Shown: in pieces, positions 1-9,136 of the stretch | Numbering within the stretch: position 1 is the first letter of the stretch | Layout of the letters: every line of letters begins with the position of its first letter | DNA from: Halorubellus sp. JP-L1 | Lineage (GTDB): Archaea > Halobacteriota > Halobacteria > Halobacteriales > Natrialbaceae | Direction: 5' to 3' | DNA: 64,000 nucleotides | Assembly: GCF_011440375.1 (NCBI RefSeq) | Contig: NZ_JAAOIR010000004.1 | Coordinates: forward strand, 1-64,000 | The notes under the pieces: generated by a model | The model's input: the letters and a program-made list of their open reading frames with translations, nothing else | What the model was told of the DNA's origin: nothing | Database searches by the model: none | Position numbers and translations under genes: made by a program

Positions 1-64
1 GCGCACCCGCCGAGTGAGGTTCGTCATGGGATGGCACACGACGAGCGGCGTGAAAGCGGTTTGC

Positions 65-165
65 GTCACCGACGCGTTCGCCGCCACTACCGACCGGTTG
101 CCGTCACCGACGCGTTCGCCGCCACTACCGACCGGTTGCCGTCACCGACGCGTTCGCCGCCACTA
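65..165. repeat. 38-bp tandem repeat, two full copies plus a partial third
   Basis: Exact 38-bp units start at 65 and 103, and a third copy matches for 25 bp from 141. The unit begins GTCACCGACGCGTTCGCC. There are no spacers, so this is a simple tandem duplication and not a CRISPR array. The first 278 bases contain no convincing gene. The repeat ends about 80 bp before the promoter of the aldolase gene. Confidence 0.9.
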
Positions 166-278
166 TCGACTCGACCGTCGCTGTTCGTGCCGCGGTCGCG
201 GGCTGCGGCACGGTCTCCCGCGACGCCGGACTCGCCGCGACGCGTTGGTTTTTACGCATGCGTGGGCTTTCGGACCGT

Positions 279-1091
279 ATGCAAGATGCATTCGCCAGTC
301 GCCTCCGCGGCCGCGAGTCGCTCGTCGGCGCGTGGTGCACGGTCGGGCACCCGGTCGTCGCCGAGGTGCTCGCCGCCGAACCCGTCGACTTCGTCGTCCT
401 CGACGGCGAGCACTCCGAGAACGACCTCGGGGACCTCGCGGACTGCGTGCGCGCCGTCGACGCCGCGAACCATCGCGCTCGGGAGCGCGAGGGAGCAGAC
501 GCGACACAGACTGCGACCGTCGTCCGCGCGAGCGGCCCGGACCGCGCCGAGATCAAGCGCCTCCTCGACCTCGGCCCCGACGGCGTGCTCGTCCCGCAAG
601 TAGAGTCGCTCGCGGACGCCGAGGCGGCCGCACAGGCCAGCCAGTACCCGCCCGAGGGCGTGCGGGGCGTCGCGGGCGGTCGGGCCGCCGACTACGGCCG
701 GACGCTCGGCGACTACTACGAGCGCGCGAACGACGACGTCGCGACGTTCGTCCAGGTCGAGACCACGGGCGCGCTCGACGACGCGGACGCCATCGCCGAC
801 CTCGACGGCGTCGACGCGCTGTTCGTCGGCCCCGCCGACCTCTCGGCGCGCCTCGGCGCGTTCGCCGAGTTCGACGACGCGGCGTTCGCGGACGCGGTCG
901 CGGACGTCGTCGCCGCCGCTCACGGCGCGGACGAACCGATCGCTGTCGGCACGCTCGCGACGAGCACGGCGAACGCGCCCGAGCGAAAGCACGACTGGGG
1001 GATGGACTACGTCGTCGGCGGCGTCGACGTCGCGCACCTCCGCGAGGGACTCGGCGGGTACCTGGACGCACTGGACGGAGGTGCGGACTGA
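279..1091 (+). CDS. HpcH/HpaI-type aldolase/citrate lyase family protein
   Basis: Class II metal-dependent aldolase of the HpcH/HpaI family (270 aa), cytoplasmic. These enzymes cleave or form 4-hydroxy-2-oxo acids to give pyruvate plus an aldehyde. The family pattern is clear: an early VVLDGEHSEND segment (EH pair), the loop LDLGPDGVLVPQVES, and the metal ligands in FVQVETTGALD (Glu) and LFVGPADLSARLG (Asp). The ATG at 279 is preferred over the in-frame ATG at 258 because a T-rich TATA-like box at 248-254 lies about 27 nt upstream of 279, as expected for a leaderless transcript. The stop is immediately followed by the MBL hydrolase start, so the two are an operon. The natural substrate is unknown; a general bacterial-type 2-keto-3-deoxy sugar acid aldolase role is possible. 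Confidence 0.88.
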   Translation: MQDAFASRLRGRESLVGAWCTVGHPVVAEVLAAEPVDFVVLDGEHSENDLGDLADCVRAVDAANHRAREREGADATQTATVVRASGPDRAEIKRLLDLGPDGVLVPQVESLADAEAAAQASQYPPEGVRGVAGGRAADYGRTLGDYYERANDDVATFVQVETTGALDDADAIADLDGVDALFVGPADLSARLGAFAEFDDAAFADAVADVVAAAHGADEPIAVGTLATSTANAPERKHDWGMDYVVGGVDVAHLREGLGGYLDALDGGAD

Positions 1092-2198
1092 ATGGGCGGC
1101 GAGAGGACGCGCGTCGAGCGCGTCGCGGTGACGACGCCCGAGTACGACGCACCCGAGGGCGGGAACAGCGCGTGGGTGCTCCCCGAGGACGGCGTCGTCG
1201 TCGACCCCGGCCCACCCGGCGACGTCCCCTGGGAGCAACTCACCGAGGGACTCGCCGACGCCGGACTCGCGCTCGCGGACGTCGAGCACGTCGTCCTCAC
1301 GCACTGGCACGTCGACCACGTCGGGCTCGCGCCGCGGCTCGCCGACGCCGCGGACGCGACGGTCGCCATGCACGAGCGCGACGCACCGCTCGTCGGCGAC
1401 TACGCGAGAGAGCGCGAGCGCCGCGTGGAGCGCGACGCGGCGACGCTCGCGCGCTGGGGCGTCCCCGACGAGCACGTCGCGTCGGTCCGGGGCGCGGACT
1501 CGCGGACGCCGTTCCCCGACGAGTTCCCCGTGACCGCGCTCGCCGGGGGCGACCGCGTCGGCTCGCTGTCGGTCCTCGCGACGCCGGGACACACGGCCGG
1601 ACACGCCGCATTCGTCGTCGTCGAAAGCGACGCGGATGGAGAGAGGGCCGGTAACGGCGACACCGGGCGCGCGATAGTCGGCGACGCCGCGCTCAGGACG
1701 GTCACGCCGAACGTCGGCGGCGGCGACACCCGGTTGGACGACCCGCTCGCGGCGTACCGCGGGACCCTCGACGCGCTCGCTGCGCGCGCCGACCGCGCGC
1801 TCCCCGGGCACGGGACCGCGTTCGACCTCGACGAGCGCGTCGCGGAGATCCGGACGCATCACCGCGAGCGCGCCGGGAACGTCCGCGACGCGCTCGTCGC
1901 ACTCGACGGAGACGCCGCCGACGACGCTGGAGACGACCGGTCATCCGCCGACGGCGCGACGCCCTGGGCGGTCGCGGAGGCGTGCTTCGGGGAGATGGCG
2001 GGCTATCACGTCAAGTTCGGCGCGGGCGAGGCGTTCGCGCACCTCCGCGACCTGACGGCGCTCGACATCGCGGAGTGCGTCGGGAGCGACCCGCTCCGGT
2101 ACGCACCCGCGAACGACGGCGGTGACGTCGGCGCCGACGACGGTGACGCCGACGCGGCCGCGCGGCTCGACGACGCCTGGTACGTCGACGAGAACTGA
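1092..2198 (+). CDS. MBL-fold metallo-hydrolase
   Basis: Cytoplasmic metallo-beta-lactamase-fold hydrolase (368 aa). The zinc site is visible as THWHVDHVG (HxHxDH) near residue 74, a second His in TPGHTAGHAAF, a bridging Asp in AIVGDAAL, and a C-terminal His in ALPGHG. The arrangement resembles the LACTB2/glyoxalase II-like branch. The last 110 residues form a helical substrate-cap-like region followed by an acidic tail (GGDVGADDGDADAAARL). It starts at the base after the upstream aldolase stop, so it is almost certainly co-transcribed with it and may process the same metabolite. The substrate (thioester, lactone or nucleic acid) cannot be told from sequence. Confidence 0.85.
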   Translation: MGGERTRVERVAVTTPEYDAPEGGNSAWVLPEDGVVVDPGPPGDVPWEQLTEGLADAGLALADVEHVVLTHWHVDHVGLAPRLADAADATVAMHERDAPLVGDYARERERRVERDAATLARWGVPDEHVASVRGADSRTPFPDEFPVTALAGGDRVGSLSVLATPGHTAGHAAFVVVESDADGERAGNGDTGRAIVGDAALRTVTPNVGGGDTRLDDPLAAYRGTLDALAARADRALPGHGTAFDLDERVAEIRTHHRERAGNVRDALVALDGDAADDAGDDRSSADGATPWAVAEACFGEMAGYHVKFGAGEAFAHLRDLTALDIAECVGSDPLRYAPANDGGDVGADDGDADAAARLDDAWYVDEN

Positions 2199-2250
2199 CC
2201 GCAGACGGGACGCGACTGGACCGACTGGTACGAGGCACGCTCGCCGTCGG

Positions 2251-2901
2251 TCAGGCGAACAGCTCCTCGACGAGCGTCCCGATGAGCTTGTTCTCCGCCA
2301 GCCGGAGGTGTTCCTCGAACGTTCGCCGGTCGATCCCCATGTCGTCGGCGAGCGCCTCCGTCGTGCTGTCCCGCGGGATGGCGTAGTAGCCGCCCTCCCA
2401 GGCGTTGACGACGGCTTCCTCCTGGCGCGCGGAGAGGTCGGGGACGAGCGAGTCGAGCGAGAGCAACGGTCGGTCCTGCGTGACCGTGTCCACCTCGCGC
2501 TTGGAGCGCACCGTCACCCGGAACGACTCCTGGACGTCCTGGTAGAACCGCGTGAGGTTCTCGGGGTCGAGCGTGAGGACGCGGACGACCTTCCCGCCGC
2601 TCTCGTACCGGAGCGGCGGGAGCAGCAGGCAGTCGTGGCGTTCGAGGTACTCCTCGACGTTCCCTTCCGTGAACGGGCGGAGGCACTCCTCGGTGATGAG
2701 CACCTTCTCTTCGCCGCGCGAGATGACGTCCTTCAGGCCAACGGCCGCCTCGATCTCGCTGGCGACGACGTCGTCTTCGTCCCCGCGGACGTGCAGGAGG
2801 TCGCAGTGGTCGTTGCACCAGAGTTCGATGCTCACGTCGCGTCCGGCCGTCGCGTCCTCGTACGCGACGTCGCCGCGGATGTGGAAGGTCGCCTCGTACA
2901 T
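2251..2901 (-). CDS. Bat-like HTH_10 transcriptional regulator
   Basis: Haloarchaeal regulator of the bat/HTH_10 group (216 aa). The N-terminal 150 residues form an alpha/beta sensor-like region of unknown ligand; the C-terminal 55 residues carry the family helix-turn-helix (LSARQEEAVVNAWEGGYY ... STTEALADDMGIDRRTFEEHLRLAENKL). I chose the ATG at 2901 (MYEATFHIRG) because this matches the usual start of the family; 15 further codons upstream are open but unlike it. It is divergent from the YeiH transporter, which it may control. Ligand and targets are inferred only from position. Confidence 0.8.
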   Translation of the reverse strand: MYEATFHIRGDVAYEDATAGRDVSIELWCNDHCDLLHVRGDEDDVVASEIEAAVGLKDVISRGEEKVLITEECLRPFTEGNVEEYLERHDCLLLPPLRYESGGKVVRVLTLDPENLTRFYQDVQESFRVTVRSKREVDTVTQDRPLLSLDSLVPDLSARQEEAVVNAWEGGYYAIPRDSTTEALADDMGIDRRTFEEHLRLAENKLIGTLVEELFA

Positions 2902-3005
2902 GCTCGTACTCGAACGGTCGCCCACGACGGTAAAGAACCCCACCACGTGCTGCTCTCTCTTCGCGGTGTTGGATTGCGTGGCCGGTCGACGGCGACGGGT
3001 TCGTG

Positions 3006-3137
3006 ATGAGTGCGCTGCTCATGGACGCCTTGGACTTCGCGGTCGACGAGAGCGAAGAGACCATCGACCACGTCGTCGCGACTGCGGTGCAGTTAGGCGT
3101 CTCCATCTCCTTGTGCTGGACAGATGACCGACGGTGA
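3006..3137 (+). CDS. Possible 43-aa small ORF upstream of yeiH
   Basis: ATG at 3006 opens a 43-codon frame (starts MSALLMDALDFAVDESEETI, ends CWTDDRR) that overlaps the first 14 bases of the YeiH gene in another frame. Its composition is acidic and haloarchaeal-like, and it fills the gap between the divergent regulator and transporter. No clear TATA box or ribosome-binding site is visible, so it may be chance. I do not recognise a family. Confidence 0.3.
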   Translation: MSALLMDALDFAVDESEETIDHVVATAVQLGVSISLCWTDDRR

Positions 3138-4191
3138 CGGGCGCGGGACCACCACAGACGACCCAGAGGAGAGTCTCGGTCGGTCGGTCCCTGCGGTCGC
3201 GCGCGAGTACGCGCCCGGCGTCGCCGCACTCGTCGTCTTCGCCGTCGCCGCGCGCCTCGCGAGCGACCTGGTCCCGCACGCGAGCGCGCTCGTCGTCGCC
3301 GTCGCGTTCGGCATCGTCGTCGCGAACACGGTCGGCGTCCCGGACGTCCTCGCGGCCGGCGTCCGCACGCACAAGTTCTGGCTCGCGGCCGGCATCGTCC
3401 TCATGGGCGCGCGCGTCTCGCTGTCGACGCTCGTCTCGGCCGGGCCTCAGATCGCCGTGCTCGTCGTCGGCGTCGTCGTCGCCACCGTCCTCCTCGTCGA
3501 GGGACTCTCGGCGCTCGTCTTCGACGTCCAGGCGGAACTCGGGTCGCTGCTCGCCGCGGGCGCGAGCGTCTGCGGCGTCTCCGCCGCCGTGGGCGTCGCC
3601 GGCAGCATCCGCGCCAGCGAGGACCAGCTCGCGTACGCCGCCGGCACCATCCTCCTCTTCGACGTCGTCACGCTCTTCGTCTATCCCGCGCTCGCCGGCC
3701 CGCTCGGGCTCTCCGACCGCGCGTTCGGCGTCTGGGCTGGACTCACGATGTTCTCGACGGGTCCCGTGACTGCCGCAGGGTTCGCGGTCTCGGACGTCGC
3801 GGGCCGCTGGGCGACCATCACGAAACTCACGCGGAACCTCCTCTTGGGCGTGCTCGTCGGCGCGTACTCCATCCGGTACGCGAACGCGAGCGAGTACGAC
3901 ACCGCCGGGAGCGCGTTCTCGCCGCGAGAGCTCTGGCGGACGTTCCCGAAGTTCGTCCTCGGGTTCTTCGCCGTCGTCCTCGTCGCGTCCACGCCGCTCG
4001 TCTCCGACGCCGCACGCACGCAACTCACGCACGGCTACCGCTGGCTGTTCCTGCTCGCGTTCGCCGGTCTCGGCCTCAGCGTCGAGTTCGAGGACCTCCG
4101 CTCGACGGGCCTGACGCCGATCGTACTCCTGCTCACATCGCTCCTCGTCGTCAGCGCGCTCGCGTTCGTCGCCGTCGGCGTCCTCCTCTGA
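3124..4191 (+). CDS. YeiH/UPF0324 family putative sulfate exporter
   Basis: Integral membrane protein (355 aa) of the YeiH/UPF0324 family, with a cytoplasmic acidic N-terminus followed by about ten hydrophobic segments. Family landmarks are FWLAAGIVLMGARVSL near residue 85, the small-residue stretch AAGASVCGVSAAVGVAGS near residue 145, and the GLGLSVEFEDLR segment before the last helices. YeiH proteins have been proposed to export sulfate or related anions, but transport substrate evidence is thin. It is divergent from an HTH_10 regulator (start 2901), a plausible control partner. The length is typical for the family. Confidence 0.85.
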   Translation: MTDGDGRGTTTDDPEESLGRSVPAVAREYAPGVAALVVFAVAARLASDLVPHASALVVAVAFGIVVANTVGVPDVLAAGVRTHKFWLAAGIVLMGARVSLSTLVSAGPQIAVLVVGVVVATVLLVEGLSALVFDVQAELGSLLAAGASVCGVSAAVGVAGSIRASEDQLAYAAGTILLFDVVTLFVYPALAGPLGLSDRAFGVWAGLTMFSTGPVTAAGFAVSDVAGRWATITKLTRNLLLGVLVGAYSIRYANASEYDTAGSAFSPRELWRTFPKFVLGFFAVVLVASTPLVSDAARTQLTHGYRWLFLLAFAGLGLSVEFEDLRSTGLTPIVLLLTSLLVVSALAFVAVGVLL

Positions 4192-4226
4192 CCCGGGCGG
4201 CTCCGACGAGTCGGTCGCGTTTCGCA

Positions 4227-4988
4227 CTACGCCCGTGCGACGACGAGGAGCCGTTCGGCGTCCTGGTCGAACGGGTCGCCGTCGAGCGTCCCATACGCCT
4301 CGACCCCATCGAACCCGGCGTCCGCGAGGAGTTCGGTGAGTTCGTACGCGGAGTAGAGCCGATGCGAGACGTCGAACTCGCGGACGTCGCCGTCGACGAC
4401 GAGCCGCCACGTGTTCTCCATCCACGACCAGTCGTCCGCGACAGCGTGCTCTTCGAGGACGTAGCCGTCGTCGAAGTCCTCCCACGTCCGGGCGCGGAAG
4501 TCGCTCGCGAGCGTCTCCTTCGACGCGAGGTCCATGACGAGCGTGCCGCCGGGCGCGAGCACGTCGTGGAGGTTCCGGGCGACGCGCGCGTCGTCCGCGC
4601 GGTCCTCGAAGTACCCGAAGGACGTGAACAGGTTCAGCGCGAGGTCGAACGCGCCGTCGCGGCGGAACTCGCGCATGTCGGCCTCGACGAACTCGACGGC
4701 CTCGGCGACGCCGCGGTCGGCGGCGCGCTCGCGCGCCTCCTCGACGTACGCCGCGGTCGCGTCGACGCCGGTCACGTCGAACCCACTGTCGGCGAGCGCG
4801 ACGCTGTGCCGACCCGGCCCGCAGGGCAGGTCGAGGACCGCGTCGCCGGGTGAGACGTCGACACCGGGGAGCGCGAGCACGCTATCCAGTTCGTCGCGCG
4901 CGTCCGCGAACCGCTCCGCGGGGAACATCGCGTCCCGGAACGCCTCCCAGAACCGTTCGTCCTCGTGCCACGGTCGCTCCGTTTCCAT
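4227..4988 (-). CDS. Class I SAM-dependent methyltransferase
   Basis: Cytoplasmic Rossmann-fold methyltransferase (253 aa). Motif I is AVLDLPCGPGRHSVAL near residue 55, followed by the acidic motif II position in VTGVDATAAYV, motif III-like VEADMREF and the motif IV region FDLALNLFTSFGYF. The C-terminal beta strands around WRLVVDGDVREFDVSHRLYS suggest a small-molecule methyltransferase of the Methyltransf_25/YcgJ type. The ATG at 4988 (METERPWHED) is preferred to a GTG three codons upstream. It is convergent with yeiH, with a 35-bp gap. Substrate unknown. Confidence 0.85.
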   Translation of the reverse strand: METERPWHEDERFWEAFRDAMFPAERFADARDELDSVLALPGVDVSPGDAVLDLPCGPGRHSVALADSGFDVTGVDATAAYVEEARERAADRGVAEAVEFVEADMREFRRDGAFDLALNLFTSFGYFEDRADDARVARNLHDVLAPGGTLVMDLASKETLASDFRARTWEDFDDGYVLEEHAVADDWSWMENTWRLVVDGDVREFDVSHRLYSAYELTELLADAGFDGVEAYGTLDGDPFDQDAERLLVVARA

Positions 4989-5141
4989 AGGCGACACGTC
5001 GAGGCCTTGACTTCAATGCGTGCCGATGCTGCAGTCTCGCGCTGCCGGACCGGTCTCCGTCGGTCCTGGCCGTGGCGACGCCGGAACGAGTCCGTCCATC
5101 GGGACGAGGACGTCCCCCGGGACGAGCCCGACGGACGCGAC

Positions 5142-5378
5142 TTACTCCTTCTTGTGCGTGAAGATGACCGCCTGGTCGTCGACGCTCCCGACGCAGAGGT
5201 CGAGCTGGCGGGAGAGGTTGAGGCTCGTCGGGTTCTCCTTGCAGACGACGAGGTCGTCGAACGGCTCCTCGCACGCCGGGCACGTGACCGCGACGGTGTT
5301 CTGGTAGCTCTTGATCGCCTGGTTCTCCTCTCGGCGCGTGAGCGAGGCCACGAGTTCGTCGAAGTCGACGTCGTCCAT
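5142..5378 (-). CDS. Small zinc-ribbon-like haloarchaeal protein
   Basis: A 78-residue protein with a CPACEEPFDDLVVC cysteine cluster in the middle (CxxC plus a third Cys), a third segment RQLDLCVGSVDDQAVIFTHKK, and an N-terminal helix. I recognise it as a small conserved haloarchaeal family that genome annotations sometimes label a flagella-cluster protein; that name reflects neighbourhood in other genomes and is not supported by anything here. The cysteines suggest metal binding. It ends in KKE and stands alone between the methyltransferase and hutU. Confidence 0.7.
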   Translation of the reverse strand: MDDVDFDELVASLTRREENQAIKSYQNTVAVTCPACEEPFDDLVVCKENPTSLNLSRQLDLCVGSVDDQAVIFTHKKE

Positions 5379-5575
5379 ACCACGCCTAACCGCGCCCGCC
5401 GACATAAATCCGTGCGAGAGCGAGCCACGATTCGCTCGCCGGCCGAGCGGGTAGGTCACCGTTCGCTGCGAGCGGTGGTCAACGCGCGACGGTGGCGAGC
5501 ACCCCACCCCGGTATTTGAACGACCCCGCTTGTGGTGGGTCAAAGGCAAACCGGCCGGCGGTCGAACGCCCGAGT

Positions 5576-7426
5576 ATGGCGAGCAACTCCGGCGGCGGAA
5601 ACCTGGACGTCGGCGACGTGAGCGACCAGTACCGCGAGTACGAGGGCGCACCGACCGGCACCGACATCGAGTGCGAGGGCTGGCGGCAGGAGGCTGCCCT
5701 TCGCATGCTGAACAACAACCTCGACCCGGAGGTCGCCGAGAACCCCGAGGAGCTCGTCGTCTACGGCGGCACCGGGCGCGCGGCCCGGTCGTGGGACGCG
5801 TACGACGCCATACTGGCCGAGCTGCGCGAGCTCCCGGACGACGAGACGCTGCTCGTGCAGTCCGGGAAGCCCGTCGGGCGGTTCGAGACGCACGAGCGCG
5901 CGCCACGCGTCCTCATCGCGAACTCGAACCTCGTCGGCGCGTGGGACGACTGGGAGCACTTCCACGAGCTCGAGGCCGAGGGGAAGATCATGTACGGCCA
6001 GATGACGGCGGGGTCGTGGGCGTACATCGGCACGCAGGGCATCATTCAGGGGACGTTCGAGACGCTCGCGGAGGCCGCCCGACAACACTTCCCCGACCAG
6101 GAGGGCCTGCGCGGAACCATCACCGTCACCGCCGGGCTCGGCGGAATGGGTGGTGCACAGCCGCTCGCGGTGACGATGAACCACGGCGTCTGCATCGCGG
6201 CGGAGGTCGACGAGCACCGGATCGACCGCCGCATCGAGACCGACTACTGCATGGAGAAGACCGACGACCTCGACGAGGCCATCGCGATGGCCGAAGACGC
6301 CGCCGAGAGCGGCGAACCCCTCTCCATCGGCCTTCACATGAACGCCGCGGACATGTTCGAGGGGATGCTCGAGCGCGGATTCGTCCCGGACGTCGTCACC
6401 GACCAGACGAGCGCGCACGACGAACTCGAGGGCTACTACCCGAGCGGGTACACGGTCGAGGAAGCCGACGAACTCCGGCGCGAGAACACCGAGCGGTACG
6501 TCGAGGAGAGCCTCGACACGATGGAGCGCCACGTGCAGGGCATCCTCGACATGCAGAACGAGGGCGCGGTCGCGTTCGAGTACGGGAACAACATCCGCGG
6601 GCAGGTCCAGGACCACCGCGACTTCGAGGAGGCCTTCGACTTCCCCGGGTTCGTGCCGGCGTACATCCGGCCGCTGTTCTGTCGCGGCAAGGGGCCGTTC
6701 CGCTGGGCGGCGCTCAGCGGGAACGAGAACGACATCGCGCGCACCGACGAGGCCGTGCTCGAACTGTTCCCTGGGAAGGACGACCTGGCGCGCTGGATCG
6801 ACCTCGCTCGCGAGCAGGTGTCGTTCCAGGGGCTCCCGAGCCGGGTGTGCTGGCTCGGGTACGAGACGACGCCCGTGAGCGAGACGCCGCTGGACGCGAC
6901 GCACGTCGACGAGGACGCGGAACTCACCGAGCGCGCGCTGTTCGCGCTCCGCATCAACGAGCTCGTCGCGAGCGGCGAGATCGACGCGCCGGTCGTCGTG
7001 ACGCGCGACCACCTCGACGCGGGCTCGGTCGCGAGCCCGAATCGCGAGACCGAGGCCATGAAGGACGGCACGGACGCGGTCGCGGACTGGCCGATCCTGA
7101 ACGCGCTCCTCAACACCGCGTCGGGTGCGGACATCGTGAGCGTCCACGACGGCGGCGGCGTCGGGATCGGGAACTCCCTGCACACGAACAACCACGTCGT
7201 CCTCGACGGCACGGACCTCGCCGCGGAGAAGGCCCGGCGCGTGTTCACGACCGACCCCGGGATGGGCGTGATCCGGCACGCCGACGCCGGCTACGACGAG
7301 GCGCTCGACGAAGCCGACCGGAGCGGTGTGGCGGTACCGATGCGCGACCGGCACGAGCCGCCACGCGGCTCGGAAAGCGCGAGCGGCGACGCCGCGAGCG
7401 ACGCCGCGGACGAGGAGGCAGAATGA
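5576..7426 (+). CDS. hutU: Urocanate hydratase
   Basis: Second enzyme of histidine degradation, converting urocanate to 4-imidazolone-5-propionate with tightly bound NAD+; cytoplasmic. The 616-residue product shows the conserved [12 protein letters not shown] and QSGKPVGRF blocks, the NAD-binding [13 protein letters not shown] near residue 187, the active-site Cys in [18 protein letters not shown], and the C-terminal [13 protein letters not shown] block. The last 35 residues are an acidic, alanine-rich tail beyond the usual family end, typical of halophile extensions. ATG 5576 ([13 protein letters not shown]) is the natural start. Its stop overlaps the hutI start by 4 bp (ATGA), so the two are translationally coupled. 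Confidence 0.96.
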   Translation: MASNSGGGNLDVGDVSDQYREYEGAPTGTDIECEGWRQEAALRMLNNNLDPEVAENPEELVVYGGTGRAARSWDAYDAILAELRELPDDETLLVQSGKPVGRFETHERAPRVLIANSNLVGAWDDWEHFHELEAEGKIMYGQMTAGSWAYIGTQGIIQGTFETLAEAARQHFPDQEGLRGTITVTAGLGGMGGAQPLAVTMNHGVCIAAEVDEHRIDRRIETDYCMEKTDDLDEAIAMAEDAAESGEPLSIGLHMNAADMFEGMLERGFVPDVVTDQTSAHDELEGYYPSGYTVEEADELRRENTERYVEESLDTMERHVQGILDMQNEGAVAFEYGNNIRGQVQDHRDFEEAFDFPGFVPAYIRPLFCRGKGPFRWAALSGNENDIARTDEAVLELFPGKDDLARWIDLAREQVSFQGLPSRVCWLGYETTPVSETPLDATHVDEDAELTERALFALRINELVASGEIDAPVVVTRDHLDAGSVASPNRETEAMKDGTDAVADWPILNALLNTASGADIVSVHDGGGVGIGNSLHTNNHVVLDGTDLAAEKARRVFTTDPGMGVIRHADAGYDEALDEADRSGVAVPMRDRHEPPRGSESASGDAASDAADEEAE

Positions 7427-8673
7427 GCGCTGGAAACCTCCAGACGGTCGTCCACGGCGCCGCCGAGGTCGTCGTCGGGAAGCGCGACGGCGCGTGGCCT
7501 GGCGGCGACCCCGCCGACGAACTCCTCGAGGTCCACGAGGACGCGGCGATAGCGGTCGTCGACGGCGAGGTCGCGGCGGTCGGCCCGACCGAGGACGTGC
7601 TCCGCGAGTACCCGGCGGAGAACGCTGACGAGGCGTACGACGCGAGCGGTCAGTCGGTCGTCCCGGGGTTCGTCGACCCGCACACGCACGCGGTGTTCGC
7701 TGGCGACCGGAGCGACGAGTTCGAGGCGAAGCTCCGCGGGAAGTCCTATCAGGACATCCTCGCAGAGGGTGGCGGCATCCTCCGCACCGTCCGCGCGGTC
7801 CGCGAGGCGAGCGAGAATGCGCTCGCGGCGAACCTCCGCGAGCACCTCGACGCGATGCTCGCGTACGGCACGACGACCGTCGAGGTCAAGTCCGGGTACG
7901 GGCTCGACACCGAGACCGAACTGAAGCTCCTGCGCGCGGTCGACGACGCCGCGAGCGACCATCCCATCGACGTCGTGCCGACGTTCATGGGCGCGCACGC
8001 CATCCCCGAGGGCGAGGACGCGGACGAGTACGTCGACGCCGTCGTCGACGAACAGATTCCGGCCGCGGCCGAGCAGGGCGTCGCTGAGTTCTGCGACGTC
8101 TTCTGCGAGGAGGGCGTGTTCAGCGTCGAGCAATCCCGTCGGGTCCTCGAAGCCGGCGAGGAAGCCGGACTAACGCCGAAGGTGCACGCCGAGGAACTCG
8201 CACATATTGGTGGCACGAAACTCGCTGCGGAGGTCGGTGCGGCGAGCGCGGACCACCTCCTGCACTCGACGCGGGAGGACGTCGACGCGCTCGTCGACGC
8301 GAACGTCGTCCCCGTCGTCCTCCCCGGGACCGCGTTCGGCCTCGGTGCGGACTACGCGGACGCCGAGACGATGCTCGACGCGGGCGCGCCCGTCGCCGTC
8401 GCCACGGACTTCAACCCGAACTGCCACAGTCGCTCGATGGGGTTCGCGCAGTCGCTGTGCTGCGTAGAGATGGGGATGACGCCCGCACAAGCGCTCGTCG
8501 CCGCCACCGAACACGCGGCCATGGCGCTCGACCGTCCCGCGAGGGGCCGACTCGACGAAGGCAGCCGCGCCGACATGGCTGTCGTCGACGCACCCAGTCA
8601 CGTCCACGTCCCCTACCAATTCGGCGAGAACACCGTCGACGCCGTCTTCAAGGCCGGCGACCGCGTCGTCTGA
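7423..8673 (+). CDS. hutI: Imidazolonepropionase
   Basis: Third enzyme of histidine degradation: hydrolyses 4-imidazolone-5-propionate to N-formimino-L-glutamate. A member of the amidohydrolase superfamily (416 aa). Metal ligands are visible as [14 protein letters not shown] (HxH), the His of [12 protein letters not shown], and the Asp of [12 protein letters not shown] near residue 325; the substrate-binding segment [16 protein letters not shown] is also present. ATG 7423 overlaps the hutU stop. No gene for formimidoylglutamase (hutG) or histidine ammonia-lyase (hutH) follows: the next gene, 110 bp downstream, is unrelated. Confidence 0.96.
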   Translation: MSAGNLQTVVHGAAEVVVGKRDGAWPGGDPADELLEVHEDAAIAVVDGEVAAVGPTEDVLREYPAENADEAYDASGQSVVPGFVDPHTHAVFAGDRSDEFEAKLRGKSYQDILAEGGGILRTVRAVREASENALAANLREHLDAMLAYGTTTVEVKSGYGLDTETELKLLRAVDDAASDHPIDVVPTFMGAHAIPEGEDADEYVDAVVDEQIPAAAEQGVAEFCDVFCEEGVFSVEQSRRVLEAGEEAGLTPKVHAEELAHIGGTKLAAEVGAASADHLLHSTREDVDALVDANVVPVVLPGTAFGLGADYADAETMLDAGAPVAVATDFNPNCHSRSMGFAQSLCCVEMGMTPAQALVAATEHAAMALDRPARGRLDEGSRADMAVVDAPSHVHVPYQFGENTVDAVFKAGDRVV

Positions 8674-8782
8674 GCGAAGCGGACGGCCTGATCGTCTGGC
8701 CGAGCACAGTCGGCCAGGCGACGTGGCGCCCGTCGACGCGACCGCCGACACCTCTTTCGTCGTCGACCGAGACGACTCCGCC

Positions 8783-9103
8783 ATGAGCGACCTGTTCGAG
8801 ACGACATTCCGCGTGGCGACCGTCGAGGACGCCGAGCCGTTCCCGGAGGCGCGCAAACCCGAGCTCGTGAAGGTGCAACTGGACTTGGGGGACGAGACCC
8901 GCCAGTCTGCCGCGCAACTCGGCTACAACTACGACGTCGAGGATCTCGTCGGCCGCCAGGTGCTGTGCGCGACGTCGCTCGGGACGGTGACCATCGCGGG
9001 GTTCGAGTCCGAGGCGCTCGTCGTCGGCGTCCCAGACGACGACGGCAATCCCGTGCTCGTCGTCCCGGACGACGACGTACCGAACGGCGGCGGCTTGTAC
9101 TGA
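8783..9103 (+). CDS. CsaA-like tRNA-binding-domain protein
   Basis: A 106-residue single-domain protein with the EMAP-II/tRNA-binding OB fold as found in CsaA: FRVATVEDAEPFPEARKPELVKVQLDLG at the start (the pattern VG.I....HP.ADKL..L..D.G), then a core ending in GFESEALVVGVPDD. CsaA proteins bind tRNA-like or unfolded substrates and are described as secretion-related chaperones in bacteria; the archaeal role is unknown. ATG 8783 fits the family start. Stand-alone gene between hutI and a response regulator. Confidence 0.8.
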   Translation: MSDLFETTFRVATVEDAEPFPEARKPELVKVQLDLGDETRQSAAQLGYNYDVEDLVGRQVLCATSLGTVTIAGFESEALVVGVPDDDGNPVLVVPDDDVPNGGGLY

Positions 9104-9136
9104 GGTACGAGCTGTACTGACCGCTGACCGGATCGT

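Noticed and set aside
65-178. CRISPR array
   Set aside because: The 38-bp units are directly adjacent with no spacers, and no cas genes are nearby.
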